Assembly (NCBI GenBank): GCA_028015205.1
Contig: CM051518.1
Span: 35,616,001 to 35,680,000 of the forward strand
Direction of reading: 5' to 3'
Length of the DNA: 64,000 nt
Origin: Mytilisepta virgata
Taxonomy: Eukaryota > Mollusca > Bivalvia > Mytilida > Mytilidae
The notes under the pieces: generated by a model
What the model was told of the DNA's origin: nothing
What the model saw: the letters and a program-made list of their open reading frames with translations, nothing else
Databases searched by the model: none
Program-made: the position numbers and the translations under genes
Part shown: piece by piece, positions 11,435 through 22,601 of the stretch
Position numbering within the stretch: the first letter of the stretch is position 1
How the letters are laid out: every line of letters begins with the position of its first letter

Positions 11435-12570
11435 ACCAAGGAGCTTGTGTCGCTCACCTGATATTTATATTTGTTCATTGCTAAAGGAGTTTTAGGTTAA
11501 CATCCATGGCATGTTTGGTTTGATTCCATTCATTAATTTTCAAGAAGATGCCATTTGTATGTAATTCCCATAGGGTCCTATGTTAAACTAAGTCTTTCGC
11601 TGACGGCCATCATGGATGACAGGTGACAGTTCGGCACCAAAGCAATAACACTTGGTCAGAACATAATAAAGAACATTGATTTCATGTTTGGTTTCAATCC
11701 ATTCAGCGGTTCTCTAGAACAAAAGTTTTGTATGTATTTCCCATATGGGTCTATGTTAGACGAAGTCCCACGCTGGCAGCCATCTTGGATTATGGATCTG
11801 CAACAAAGTCACAACACTTGGTCAGCATCTCATAAGGAACATTCATGCTATGTTTGGTTTCAATTCATTCAGTGGTTCTCTAGAAGAAGATTTTTGCATG
11901 TAATTCCGTAAGGGGCCTATGTTAAACTAAGTCCCCCGCTGGCGTCCATCTTGGATGACGGATCGGCATCAAAGTAACAATACTTGGTCAGCACCTCATT
12001 CATGCAATGTTACATTTAAATCCATTCAGCTGTTCTCTAGAAAAAGATTTTTGTATGTATTTCCCATAGGGTCTTATGTTAAACTAAGTCCCCCGCTGGC
12101 GTCCATCTTGGATGACAGATCGGCATCAAAGTAACAACACTTGGTCAGAAACTCATAAGGAACATTCATGCCACGTTTCTTTTCAATCCATTCAGCGGTT
12201 CTCTAGAGGAAGTTTTTTGTATGTATTTCCCATAGGGTCCTATATTAAACTAAGTCCCTCGCTGACGGCCCTCTTGGATGATTGATCGGCATCAAAATAA
12301 TAAGACTTGGTCAGAATACTATAAGCAACCATAAGCATCATTCATGCTTTTTTTTATTTCAATCCAATCAGCGGTTCTCTAGAAGAAGATTTTTGTATGC
12401 ATTTCCCATAGGGTCGTATGTTAAACTAAGTCCCCCGCTTGCAGCCATGTTCGATTATGGATCGGCACCAAACTAACAACACTTGGTCTGCATCTTCATA
12501 GGAACTATAAAGTAGTTTTAATCAGTTAAGCCCTTCTTCAGAAAAAGTTTTTTGGGTCAGGTGAGCTAAA
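11435..12570 (+). mobile_element. Family A element (core type IV), old copy nested in the RT pseudogene
   Basis: The left end AAGGAGCTTGTGTCGCTCACC and right end TTTGGGTCAGGTGAGCTAAA are family A ends with the outer hairpins worn away. The core holds about six units of 155-170 bp with GATCGGCATCAAAGTAACAA, ACTTGGTCAG, AAGGAACATTCATGC, AGCGGTTCTCTAGAAGAAG and CATAGGGTCCTATGTTAAAC. These are the same unit as the uniform 166-bp array at 50074-51830, but far more diverged. It is therefore an older copy of that subfamily. Confidence 0.75.
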
Positions 12571-12995
12571 AACGAACTGCATTTAGTACTCTTTAGCTTT
12601 GTACGAATGTAGCTTTTTGGGATAAATGTATTTTGCATATTTTAGAGACTCATGGTGATCAACAGTAAGTACATCATCAGGATACCTGCAGTTAAAAATA
12701 TCACTTAATTTATAATTATTCTGTATTTAACCTTTCAGGAGTTTTTCAATGAAAGACTGTTCAGAAAAATATGAAAATAAGAAGACAATACGAGGAGCAC
12801 AGTTTATACCCATGTGAATACCTGTCGATACACAGTATTGACAAAACCAAAAAAAAATGTTGTCCAGCATCGCCTGTTCAAAAACTGCAATAAGCATACT
12901 TTTCATGACTAAAAAATGCTTAAAAACTGTTACAACAAATACAATTTAAACCAGAAGATTAAGGAGACCAGTTGATCAATGCACTCAATTTTTCT

Positions 12996-13160
12996 TTGAT
13001 AAGATTGTGAGGGTGGCTATATACAATGTAGAAAAATCATAACATTTGTTTGATAAGATTGTGAGAGCGGTTATATACAATGTAGAAAAATCATAACATT
13101 TCTTTGATAAGATTGTGAGGGGGGGGGGGGGGGTTATATACAATGTAGAAAAATCATAAT
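12996..13160. repeat. Three tandem copies of a ~55-bp unit inside the RT relic
   Basis: TTGATAAGATTGTGAG...TATATACAATGTAGAAAAAT recurs at 12996, 13049 and 13104. The third copy carries a run of about 14 G. On the minus strand each copy re-encodes YDFSTLYI, so one RT motif has been tandemly copied after the gene died. Confidence 0.75.
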
Positions 13161-13840
13161 TGTCCACAGCAGTTACTTGATGAGTAAGTGTTTGTAATTT
13201 ATCAAAAACGTTGAGAGAATTTTCTACACTCCAAAAGTCAATTGATGCCAGAATTTTCATTAAGAAAGAGAACTTGTTAAAAGAAAGACAATTTAGTGGT
13301 GGTTCATTTGCTGGAGGAAGAAATAAAATGAAATTTGTATGGATTTTTATGTAATTTAGGTAACCAATACACAGTAGGAACATTTTGGTGTTGGATAGGA
13401 GCATGGAACTGTTCAGTGGCTTTAATGTGTTGTTAAGTTATTTTTTTCTAGAAATCAAGTTTCAAGGAAAGTGCTAGAATTATCTAATACATCGATGTAG
13501 TACTTTTTCAGATGACCACTCTGTTATTTGCTACCTTATCAGCTGGAAAAAAGACAAACTTTTCACCTAATTCACTCAGTTTGGTTTTACTTCTAGGTAG
13601 AGATAACTTATTATATGTCTCTGTATAGTTTATTTTATAATATTAAATACTTTTCTCTACAATCATGACAATACTCAAAACTTTATTCCTGGATTTATTC
13701 AGTGCATGCTTGTCAGTACTTTCTCTTTTAATCCATTTTATACAGTACTTGTTAATTGTAGGATTACAAGCTTGCCAATTTATTTTGGAATGAGGGCGAT
13801 ATTTGGGCCCTTTGAGAAGAAACTTTTTAACCCCTGGTCT

Positions 13841-15140
13841 GCGACGATGTTTATGTGTCCAGTAACAATATAGCCACAGGGGATGTCGATGTACTATACA
13901 TAACGTGGTTTTTTAAAATCGGAAGTGCTTGGCTAGCTGTCCATCCCTTTCGCGTCAAATGCGTTAGAGGAATAATTAAAGATGATACCTCTACTCGGTT
14001 TTTTATGAATAAAATATGATAGGCATTTCAATATTGTCAAAGTAAGCTGGTATTTTGAACATTGTGATCTCAAAAATATCTTGCAATGTTAATTAAATAT
14101 ATACCTTTATTTGCATATTTTATCTTCCAAAATGTTTAAAGTGGTCTCCAGTTTTATCGACACGAGGAAACAATTGATGAAAGCACAACAAATAAATATT
14201 TTTTAACATTTTAAGATGGATTATTCAATTAAAGGCACATTACACAATTGAGAAATAAGAATAGAACAAAGTTTGATGAATAAACGAATGAATAAAGTTT
14301 AAGAAAGGAATGTCGTTGTTGACGCATATTATGATTTATTCTTTTGCTATCTGATCCACGTCGGCGTAGTCGAGGACTCATGATATTCATATTATTTGTA
14401 GAAGCACTTTCCGATATATTTCCCTGTCCCATAATGTTGTCATTCAGACCGAGAGGGCAAGTCGTTTGAAGCTTCCTTATCCAAGCGAGTTCACACAGCC
14501 TTCTAGATCGAATAAATTTTCTTGGTTTGATTATCCTATTTAGAAATCAATTCTAAAGACTGGATTTTTATAATTTTTTTTCATTATATTTATACATTCG
14601 AAGATGTTGTTAAATATACGATTCGGGTATCTGAATCTATAAAAAGGCTCATGAAATCGTTGATGAAGGGGATGACCTATTTCACCTTCATATTGTATGC
14701 TACATCCTGGCATAGATCAAGTTATCAAATAATAATGTTACTGGTTTATCAAGACACATCCTCGGGAAAGCTCTTGGGAAATGTTCAAACATTTACTGTA
14801 GATTTAACAAAGTTGTCTTGGACTAGCCGAGGACATGCAAGGCATTTACTTGCGTCGAACTTACAAATTTTACAATCCCCACCATTGTTCCTGTTTAAAA
14901 TTAAGTCTGGAGAAGCGTTGTTGTATCTGATACAATGGTTCAATCTGGAAATGTTTAAAGGTGAAAGGAGAAAAACTGGTTAAATATGAATTAACTGGAT
15001 TAAATGGAGATTGTTTATTTACATATTAGTGGGAACAGCCGCAGTTATGTTAGAACGATTTCTTAAACTGTATGCTGATCTTTTAATAAAACTTATACTA
15101 AAACCGTAATTGAAAAGTACAACATTGTAAACTATTTCTA
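13841..15140. other. No supported gene
   Basis: One open frame of 110 codons (14651-14983, plus) begins MKSLMKGMTYFTF, but it matches nothing I recognise and has no splice or promoter support. It abuts the pogo relic and could be part of the same old transposon. Confidence 0.3.
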
Positions 15141-15141
15141 A

Positions 15142-16300
15142 TTAATGGGGTGCCCATGGAGTTCTAATTTTGTTCCCTTTCTGTTTTATTTTTTGTGCTT
15201 TATGTACATCCTGAATATTCCGTTTCGCTAGGTTCCCAACAATTGTGTGTGAGTTTTCTTTGGTTTTGATGATTTTTCGAGATTCAAAGAAATTACCTTG
15301 GTTTTTAAGTTTGTTATTTTCATTTTCAGTTTTAGACTCCTTCACGGTAAATATTCCTGGAATTTGTTCCTCTACTGTGATGTATTTTTCCAGAAAACTG
15401 TTTGAGAATTTTCCTGATAATCTGCCTGATTCAAAGCAGGTGCTTGTAAATCAGTGTTTGTTCATGTTCAGTGTCAGTAATAATACCATTCCCAACCACA
15501 CCTTGATAATTCTCATCAATGAACTTTGTGTACAAAGAGGCAGGTGTCTCTTTTAAATAAGTAATGGTGTTTTGATAACGGAAAACTCCCTACTTACGAA
15601 AAGCATAATCTACATTCTGAGGCGAACATGCATTCAGATATGGGCTTCTGATCAGTTATACATTTCGTGTATAAAACCTAGTGGTGCACCTACTCTATTG
15701 CTTACCAGGAAAGGTTTAATAATGTGTAAAGTTTCCGGCCACATTTGCACAGCTAATGCTTGTAACATTGCTTAGGGAAGTAATTACTAGTATTCCTTGG
15801 ACCTAAATTCTTTGATAGATTGTGTCCAGATCTGATACAGTACCAGTCTCATAAATATTAAATATCAAATATGGTTTGTTGTAAAGACCATTCGTTGTCA
15901 TTATTGTGCTGAACGCCGTGTAATACTTTCTGATTTTATCTGCTGATGCACATTCTGCTCTTGCAATATTCAGTTTTCTGGGCTTCAGTAGCTGCAGATC
16001 ACAATAACCACATAGCTGACAATGGTACATTTTCTTTGATAATTTTTTTTTCTTTAAAGGTTCCAAGCTCTTTAGCAAGGTTCATAACTTCCTGCTTAGA
16101 ATAACCATCTGAAATACTTGCCATATATTTGATATGATCACTGAATGCTTTTTTCTCAATATCAGAAAATAGTCTCCTGGGACTTTTCAACATCCACGAA
16201 AATCATTGTCATGTCTTTTTATGTACTCTCGGGTACCCAAATGTTCTACCTGCTCTAGAAACAGATACACAGTCCTTTATAACTTCTTTGTAAGATGGCA
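15142..16300 (-). pseudogene. pogo/Tigger-type DDE transposase, decayed
   Basis: Read on the minus strand from about 16300, the N-terminal helix-turn-helix comes first (SYKEVIKDCVSVSRAGRTFG, near 16290-16230). Next is RRLFSDIEKKAFSDHIKYMA, then SISDGYSKQEVMNLAKELGT (16193-16060), the second DNA-binding helix region of pogo-like and CENP-B-type proteins. After a frameshift, LLKPRKLNIARAECASADKI and LIFNIYETG (16000-15850) give the region around the first catalytic Asp. The family has NIDETG, and here the Asp is Tyr. Broken pieces of the catalytic core follow (VGAPLGF near 15690), then a charged C-terminus ending at 15142. Several stops break the catalytic part. With the first metal-binding Asp gone, the protein could not cut DNA. 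It is an old DNA transposon in the ankyrin gene intron. Inverted ends were not located. Confidence 0.62.
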
Positions 16301-16319
16301 TCATGGAAACGGAATCATA

Positions 16320-16689
16320 CTGCTCCCTCTTTTTTGGCATTATAAAAAATTATATCTGGAATTAAATAACAAACCTAAAATTATATTTTAATTATATATT
16401 TGTATTTCTATTTTAATTATATATTTGTATTTCTTTCCGAACCCTTTGCACCACTACCCAACAATCCTGATAAAATTTATATATTTATTATTATTTCAAA
16501 AAGCATTCTAAAATAATAAAATTTTGGTAACATAATGTTTTGTGTTTAAGCTTCATGTTTTACCTTTTTAAAATCGGTTTATTGGTGTACACGTTTATTT
16601 GTTTGATAATACATGTTTTTTTCTCCACAAAGTATAATTGTTTCTCAGTTTTACGGCAACTTTATATTAAGTTACGGTAATGCCTTGTC
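16320..16689. other. AT-rich, nothing recognised
   Basis: Contains the short direct repeat TTTTAATTATATATTTGTAT twice at about 16385-16432. No gene. Confidence 0.35.
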
Positions 16690-16694
16690 ATTTC

Positions 16695-17436
16695 CATCGT
16701 CGGAAACTCACGGCCGGTAGCACTTACACTTCTCTACACTTACCAACTATGACTAATTCATGATACGATTTTGATTGGTGTCGACACGATTTTATTTTGT
16801 GATTGTATTAGAGGTAATCATGTGATAGCCAAACGACGAGCTATATCATCGTCAGTATGCAATGCCAGTGTTTTTACATTAGATTTCCAACTGAAGGATA
16901 TGGGCAGCATGGCGGATGTTCTGCAGGAAGCAGAGACTGCTTACTCTTCCGGGCACCTGAGTCTACCCCCGTTTTTGGTGGGGTCCATGTTGTTCATATA
17001 TTTATAGTTTTTAATTGTAGTGTATGTATTGTTTTGATCTTGTCTTCGTTGTTCTCCTGAGTTTGTCAGTCTTTTTGATTTCCCCTCTTTCGAATATCCC
17101 TTTGGTATTTACCTTTTGAACAAAATAAACAAGTATGATTTTTTTCTGCTTTCAAAGGAAATGCATTACTGATAATGTGAAAAATCACTACACAACTAAT
17201 ATTTATCAACTACATGACGCAAGTGGATTTTTTTTTAATGGGCGTTGTGTTACTATTTCTGGTTCCAAAGTACTATTACAATCTCCAAAGTGGAGAACGC
17301 CACTATTGTTAGCAGTTATTTCCTTCGTCAATTTTTTTCATGAATATTCATAAAATCTAGAAAAAATAAATGAATTGAGCCGAGGTCGGTAGGTGTAGAA
17401 AAGCGTAAGCACAACCGTCTCCGAGTTTCCGACGAT
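16695..17436. repeat. Inverted repeat of ~52 bp enclosing ~690 bp
   Basis: CATCGTCGGAAACTC at about 16698 with CTTACACTTCTCTACACTTA pairs with GTAGGTGTAGAAAAGCGTAA and GAGTTTCCGACGATG at about 17390-17436, with mismatches. The arms point inward and enclose a Penelope-like 3' fragment. No target duplication is obvious. It may be a small inverted-repeat transposon or an inverted duplication. Confidence 0.5.
16905..17130 (+). pseudogene. Penelope-like retroelement 3' fragment
   Basis: The plus strand reads ADVLQEAETAYSSG and later LVGSMLFIY, the same tail peptide as the minus-strand copy near 5050 (GVLQEAETVYFSGAPES). The 3' UTR ends with CCTCTTTCGAATATCCCTTT then GGTATTT. The same terminus is seen at about 63190-63225 and, inverted, at 4860-4880. 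Only the very 3' end is present, as expected for 5'-truncated retrocopies. Confidence 0.55.
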
Positions 17437-17440
17437 GAAT

Positions 17441-18212
17441 TATTTCAAAAAATCATTTTTATATCAAAGAATTTCTCAAACTGTCACTTTTGTATATACA
17501 TGTTTAAGTAAAAATGTACAACTTACCATTGAATGTTGCATGTTGATGTAAAATGCACCAATGATCACCTCACCAACATCGTTTTAAAAAATGGTGATCT
17601 TTGACTGATGACGTCATCTTCCATAAATATAAATTCGCGATTCAGGAACTACCCCGATTACACCGATAATACCTTACAAGACCACACCTTCACGTCTTAG
17701 ATTAAGACATTTGACTCTGATTTCGGTATTTTTGAGATAAAAACCCTTTATTTTAATTTTTCAAGACTTTCACAAAAAAATGCATACGTTTTGACTAAAA
17801 GAGATATTTTTCTTTGATTATAAATTCATAGACTACAACGGATATTAAAATGAATTAGGTAACTATGCAAATTTTGTCCAAATAAGAAATTTTGATAATC
17901 GTTTGATACTTTTAGACGAATGTAGAAAAAAAATCTTCTTCTGAGTAATTCTTTAAATTTGAATATAATTGTCTTCATGTAATTGACGTCTGTTCCGAAA
18001 AAAAAAAAAAAAAACTTGGTGTCCATGCGCTAATTGCGGAGATATTTGGGAAAAATCCTAAATTTTAGGATGGTATAGGCACTAGGATTTATTTGAAGGA
18101 TATAATGATTTTACAATGTCTATCTCTTTGAGACATTAATATGTACCCCTGCTATATAAATATAGTCCATAAATATATACTAAAAAATACAATACAATAG
18201 TAGCAGCAGGGA
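17441..18212. other. Unassigned intron sequence
   Basis: No exon recognised. It contains a perfect cAMP-response-type palindrome near a TATA-like run, listed separately, and a 15-18 base poly-A at about 17998-18014. Confidence 0.3.
17608..17635 (+). promoter_or_regulatory. Possible CRE plus TATA-like pair
   Basis: TGACGTCA at 17608-17615 is the full palindromic CREB/ATF site. CATAAATATAAATTC follows about 8-15 bp downstream. No transcript or start codon supports it, so it may be chance. Confidence 0.2.
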
Positions 18213-18213
18213 T

Positions 18214-18243
<30 letters not shown>
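18214..18243. repeat. Homopolymer of about 30 G
   Basis: An uninterrupted G run is preceded by GCAGCAGGGAT. It could form a G-quadruplex, and the exact length is likely to be unreliable in assembly. Confidence 0.9.
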
Positions 18244-18244
<1 letters not shown>

Positions 18245-18451
18245 GTTGACTAAGCCAAGAGGTACATGTACATAGTGCACAGCCATCTTTTTTTTATTTA
18301 TGATAAAAAAAAATATCAATTAATGATTTCAAATGAGTAAAACTACAGTAGTAAAAATGACAAGCAACCACTAATAACAATACAGCTTGTACAATTGAGC
18401 AAATTGAACTATTGCAAAATAAGAAATGCTCATTACATTAAATTCTCATAC

Positions 18452-18586
18452 TTATTTTTAATAAATGGAGAGACTTTGTGGTTATCAAGGAGATATTTCA
18501 CAACTTCTAAGTGTCCATTTGCTGCTGCCAAATGTAGTGGTGTATTCTTTAAATAATCAGAAGCATCAAGGTAAGGATAATCACAC
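18452..18586 (-). CDS. Ankyrin-repeat gene, internal exon with one full ankyrin repeat
   Basis: Ankyrin repeats are 33-residue helix-turn-helix units that bind other proteins. On the minus strand this exon follows an acceptor reading TTGTATATACTTATAG. It encodes CDYPYLDASDYLKN, then TPLHLAAANGHLEVVKYLL, a textbook ankyrin consensus, then DNHKVSPFIKN. The first base G joins AG left by the exon at 26392-26462 to give Arg. The last two bases, AA, need one base from the next exon, and the exon at 7104-7260 supplies it. The donor AA|GTATGAG is fair. Length is 135 nt. If this donor were skipped, the frame would end at a TAA at 18433, giving an alternative terminal exon. Only this unit is complete here; the flanking exons hold parts of the repeats before and after it. 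Confidence 0.75.
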
Positions 18587-18619
18587 CTATAAGTATATAC
18601 AAATATAATTAAAAGCATT

Positions 18620-20320
18620 TATCATGTTTATGAGTTGTTCCGCTTGATCAATGAATTATCATTCCTTATTTTTTATCCAATTTAATTCCTTTCTGTTTTC
18701 AATAATTTTCAATTTCACTTGGTGTATTAATCTGAATGTAATGGACCAGGATGGGGAGGAGGTTTGGTGTTTTTTATTACAATAAAATGATATGCTCTAA
18801 TTAAACACTTAAATTTTCCATATCAAGTTTGTAAATACTAATCTACCCAGTGAAAGAATAATCTTTGACAGGATACTTCATCATACACATCTAATACAGA
18901 GGTCTGTCAATAGGTATATATTCTCATTGGCTGATATCCTCGACGGAAAAGGTGATTCAGCCTCATTCTTTCAACACTCAGGTTGCTGGTTGTACGTTTG
19001 ACGATCAGGACGGCGAAAGATATAAATTTGTGTACGTAATATTTTATAATGTTTTAATTTGTTTTGGTGGCAAATATTTGAGATAAGCCTTGGTGGTCAT
19101 AAATACTAGACCTGGGTGGTCTAGAAAATAATTAAAACTTGATATAATTCGGATGGCTTCGTGAATTTGTTTTTCAATTTTGGACAAGAGCCAAGTTACA
19201 TGTAGAACTTTAAATGGCTTTTTACTCAAGCGAATATAATGTTATACGAATTATTCACGTGGCCTTAAGGGTGTTTTGATATTCGTAACTTCTGTGTTTT
19301 AATATATAATTTCCTAATATAATTTGTCGGTTTTGTTTTGTTGGATTGGCAGTTTTATTAGAGTTACATTTTAAAGAAGATTTTATCCAATGTGTGAATT
19401 TTAAATTCAATGTGTATTACATGTACATGTACAGAAGAACTTCGATGGCTCGAAATCCAAGGTCCGTCGAAACCTGTTCGAATTATCGGTAGTTCGAGCT
19501 ACTGAAGTTTGTTCCAGTACATTTACGTAAATCTGTATAACTTGTGGAGCTTAATCGGAGGTATAAACAAAATGTCTGTGAATTGAAGATATTTTATGAT
19601 ATTAAGAGGTCTTTAGGTGTTCCCCATATTTGAAATGGTAGCTAACAATTTCATGCTGTATAAAATAAAATGTACGTATATCAGATGGTTAAGTAAGATT
19701 TCAATTTGGTACGTCCGAGATCACTATATGAAACCATGTAAGCTTAGAGCTTACAAATACCCTCGCTCAAAGAAATTTTGATAGTTCAAAAAGTTAAGAT
19801 GGAATTGTAACAGATGGTGAAAAATGTATGTAGGAATGGTTGAACAGGAAGTAGATATGTCACAGGTACAACAATCGTTACCCACAATCACAACTCGTCA
19901 TGATCATGCTTCACGCCAATTACACGAATGAATAGTCAATGCCCATAGTTGTTGAGAATTTTGAAACCATAGATTTCTGTAATTCTTAATGAAAATTATT
20001 ATTATACAGAAAGCAGATGTTCCAGATGTTCTATGAAATTATAAGTTTCGAGGACAGTTGCAAATAAAATGCTCCGCTGGGCGCAGCTAGATACGACCGC
20101 AGATGTCGAACCCTGAATAGTTGGAGCAATTATGAACACAACATTCAAGCTTGATACAATACTGAATTTGGATTGTGAATAAATATTTGACACAGCATAG
20201 GTTTCTGACACAGAATGAATGTTGTCTAAGAACTTAAAATTTTTAATTTACCTATTCAAACCATATCAGTATTATTTGTTTTTATATATAAATCAGAAAT
20301 AACCAATTTAAAATTTAAAA
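18620..20320. other. Unassigned intron sequence
   Basis: No exon, transposon protein or tandem array recognised. Short phrases (CCATGCTTCACGC near 19905) recur at about 24822 and 26288 and may mark a diverged dispersed repeat. Confidence 0.3.
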
Positions 20321-20321
20321 T

Positions 20322-21200
20322 TGGGCACACATATCAATTTCTTGCTATTGCGCAATACTGTGTAATTGAAAATTTCTTCAAATATTTGACACATAATAGG
20401 TTTCTGACACAGAATAACTGAAATCAAAGAACTTAAAATTGGTCATATGATTTGAATTTATATTCAATTTTTTGCTTCTTGTGCAATACAATATGCTGTG
20501 GAGAATTGCCCCCCCCCAAAAAAAATAATAATTTACCCCTTTTTTTAGCTTTTGTGCAATACACTATGAAGTTGCACATTGACCCCCCCCCCCCCCCCCC
20601 CCCTCCCAAAAAAAAAACAAAAAACAATAAAATTTATTGTAACCCCCCCCCCCTTTTTTTGCTAAAAAAATTTGAAATTTTCTTTTCAATTTATGAAATA
20701 TGAAATGAGAAAAAATTACCCCCTCCCCAATTTCTCATTTACCCCCCCCCCCCCCCCCCCCCAAATTTTGTTTTCAACCCCACCCCCCATTTCTTTATAC
20801 TTTGCAACCATAACAGCCCATTTAAATACACCATAACATATTAAAATAGAAAATGACATCATAGTCATGGATGGCAAATTTTAAATATACATATTAATTT
20901 AAAAGCAGTTTAGATAAGATAAACAAAAAAGCTTCATCAGCACATTTTATATTGGCAAATTTCCAATGGAATTTGTTAATAATAAAGTTTTGATAACAGG
21001 GCACACATATCAATTTCTTGCTATTGCGCAATACTGTGCAATTGAAAATTTCTTCAAATATTTGACACATAATTGGTTTCTGACACAGAATAACTGAAAT
21101 AAAGAACTTAGAATTGGTCATATGATTTGAATTTATATTCAATTTTTTGCTTTTGTGTAATACAATATGCTGTGGAGAATTGCCCCCCCCCCCCCAAAAA
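20322..21200. repeat. Tandem duplication with ~677-bp period, full of C-tracts
   Basis: GGGCACACATATCAATTTCT then TGCTATTGCGCAATACTGTG at 20322 returns at 20999. The text up to CAATATGCTGTGGAGAATTG and a C run follows both times (about 20500 and 21175). Between them lie several C runs of 8-21 bases (20583-20603, 20643-20653, 20741-20762) separated by A-rich pieces. A third, more diverged piece (GGTTTCTGACACAGAAT) is near 20200. No coding potential. Confidence 0.75.
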
Positions 21201-21229
21201 AAAAAAAAAATTTACCCCTTTTTAGCTTT

Positions 21230-22046
21230 AATTTTGGACCCCGATTTGGACCAACTTGAAAACTCGGCCCATAATAAAAAAACTAAGTACATGTTTAGAT
21301 TCAGCATATCAAAGAACCCAAAGAATTCAATTTTTGTTAAAATCAAACTAAGTTTAATTTTGGACCCTTTGGACCTTAATGTAGACCAATTTGAAAACAG
21401 GACCAAAAATTAAGATCCTAAATGCACGGTTAGATTCGGCATATCAAAGAACCCCAATAGTTAAATTTTCAATGAAATCAAACAAAGTTTAATTTTGGAC
21501 CCTTTTGGCCCCTAATTCCTAAACTGTTGGGACCAAAACTCCAAAAATCAATCCCAACCTTCCTTTTGTGGTCATAAACCTTGTGTTTAAATTTCATAGA
21601 TTTCTATTTACTTATACTAAAGTTATTGTACAAAAACCAAGAAAAATGCTTATTTTGGCCCTTTTTTAGCCCCTAATTCCTAAACTGTTGGGACCAAAAC
21701 TCCCAAAAACAATCCCAACCTTCCTTTTGTGGTCATAAACCTTGTGTTAAAATTTCATAGATTTCTATTTACTTATACTAGAGTTATTGTGCGAAAACCT
21801 AGAAAAATGCTTATTGGGCCCTTTTTTGGCCCCTGATTCTTAAACTGTTGGGACCAAAACTCCCAAAATCAATCCCAACCTTCCTTTTGTGGTCATAAAC
21901 CTTGTGTTTAAATTTCATAGATTTCTATTAACTTATACTAAAGTTATAGTGCGAAAACCAAATGTCTTCGGACGACGACGACGACGACGACGACGCCAAC
22001 GCCAACGTCATACCAATATACGACCGCAAAAATTTTGCGGTCGTAT
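21230..22046 (+). mobile_element. Hairpin-ended tandem-core element (family I), 5' end missing
   Basis: Three tandem units of 160-180 bp hold CTAAACTGTTGGGACCAAAA, CAATCCCAACCTTCCTTTTG, TGGTCATAAACCTTGTGTT and AATTTCATAGATTTCTATTT. They follow two looser repeats with AGATTCAGCATATCAAAGAA. The element then runs into (GAC)n at 21971-21992 and closes with a near-perfect hairpin at 22018-22046, arms ATACGACCGCAAAA and TTTTGCGGTCGTAT. Core, triplet microsatellite and terminal hairpin match the other families. The expected start (a hairpin followed by ATACGACCGC) was not found upstream. Confidence 0.65.
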
Positions 22047-22537
22047 AAAAATGTAGTAGTCAATATGGTAAAATGTGTATGGCGGATTAGCGCCATCATT
22101 AAACAATAAGTTGCCGTACCCGTAGTAATTATACAGCAGATGAATCAAATTATTAATAAACTATTTAAACTTCTATATATTGAAAGAGCGGGTGGTTTTG
22201 ACATTTTTTATATAAACAATGAGAAGGTTAAACAATTTCATAGATATTATGCGCTGAATATTTTTACACAATAGGGACAAATAATGAAACAATTATATAA
22301 AAAAAAACGTTATTTTACACTTAAAGAAAACGTAGAATCATAAGTTTAAGTGAGCTTTTAAAACGGACATACTTAATATTGATACGACAAGCACATAACA
22401 AGAGATCTTTGGAAGGGAATTAAAGAATTTCGGTTTACTTTTGAATATTGTTTCAATTAAAATAAATGGGTACCAATAAATGATTATCGTTATGGAGAAA
22501 CGACAAGTTTTAGTAACAACAAAGTACAAATGTAGTA

Positions 22538-22547
22538 TATATAAAAG
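22538..22547 (+). promoter_or_regulatory. TATA box candidate
   Basis: TATATAAAAG is a perfect TATA consensus. It sits 55 bp upstream of a good start codon at 22602, leaving room for a start site about 30 bp downstream, near 22568. Confidence 0.35.
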
Positions 22548-22601
22548 CAATATCATTTTCACCGACTACCTTACAAGAAACAAATATCTCGCCTTCCGAA
22601 A

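Larger units (their letters stand above)
11031..13840 (-). pseudogene. Penelope-like reverse transcriptase gene, heavily decayed and interrupted
   Basis: Read on the minus strand from 13840 down, the blocks follow RT order. GVKKFLLKGPKYRP (near 13830) starts the series. FFPADKVANNRVV (near 13530) is the family's PADKAxNN block. LNVFDKLQTLTHQ with VDNYDFSTLYIT (near 13180) corresponds to RT motif A. MLDNIFFWFCQYCVSTGIHM then GINCAP (near 12840-12790) is the MGTNCAP-type block. YPDDVLTVDH (near 12670) is the YxDD catalytic motif, and YGVYISQ-like plus RICSRLEDFNDRNHT (near 11300-11220) is the segment after the palm. Stops and frameshifts separate the blocks. The motif A segment is locally triplicated, and a family A element (11435-12570) sits between the YxDD block and the C-terminal part. 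The gene is dead. Its order of motifs agrees with the fragment at 4858-5790. It lies in an intron of the ankyrin gene, same strand. Confidence 0.62.

Noticed and set aside
12985..13404. 139-codon minus-strand frame as a host gene
   Set aside because: It contains the RT motif block and its tandem copies, so it is part of the Penelope-like relic.
14651..14983. 110-codon plus-strand frame
   Set aside because: No recognisable domain, promoter or splice support, and it lies next to a decayed transposon.
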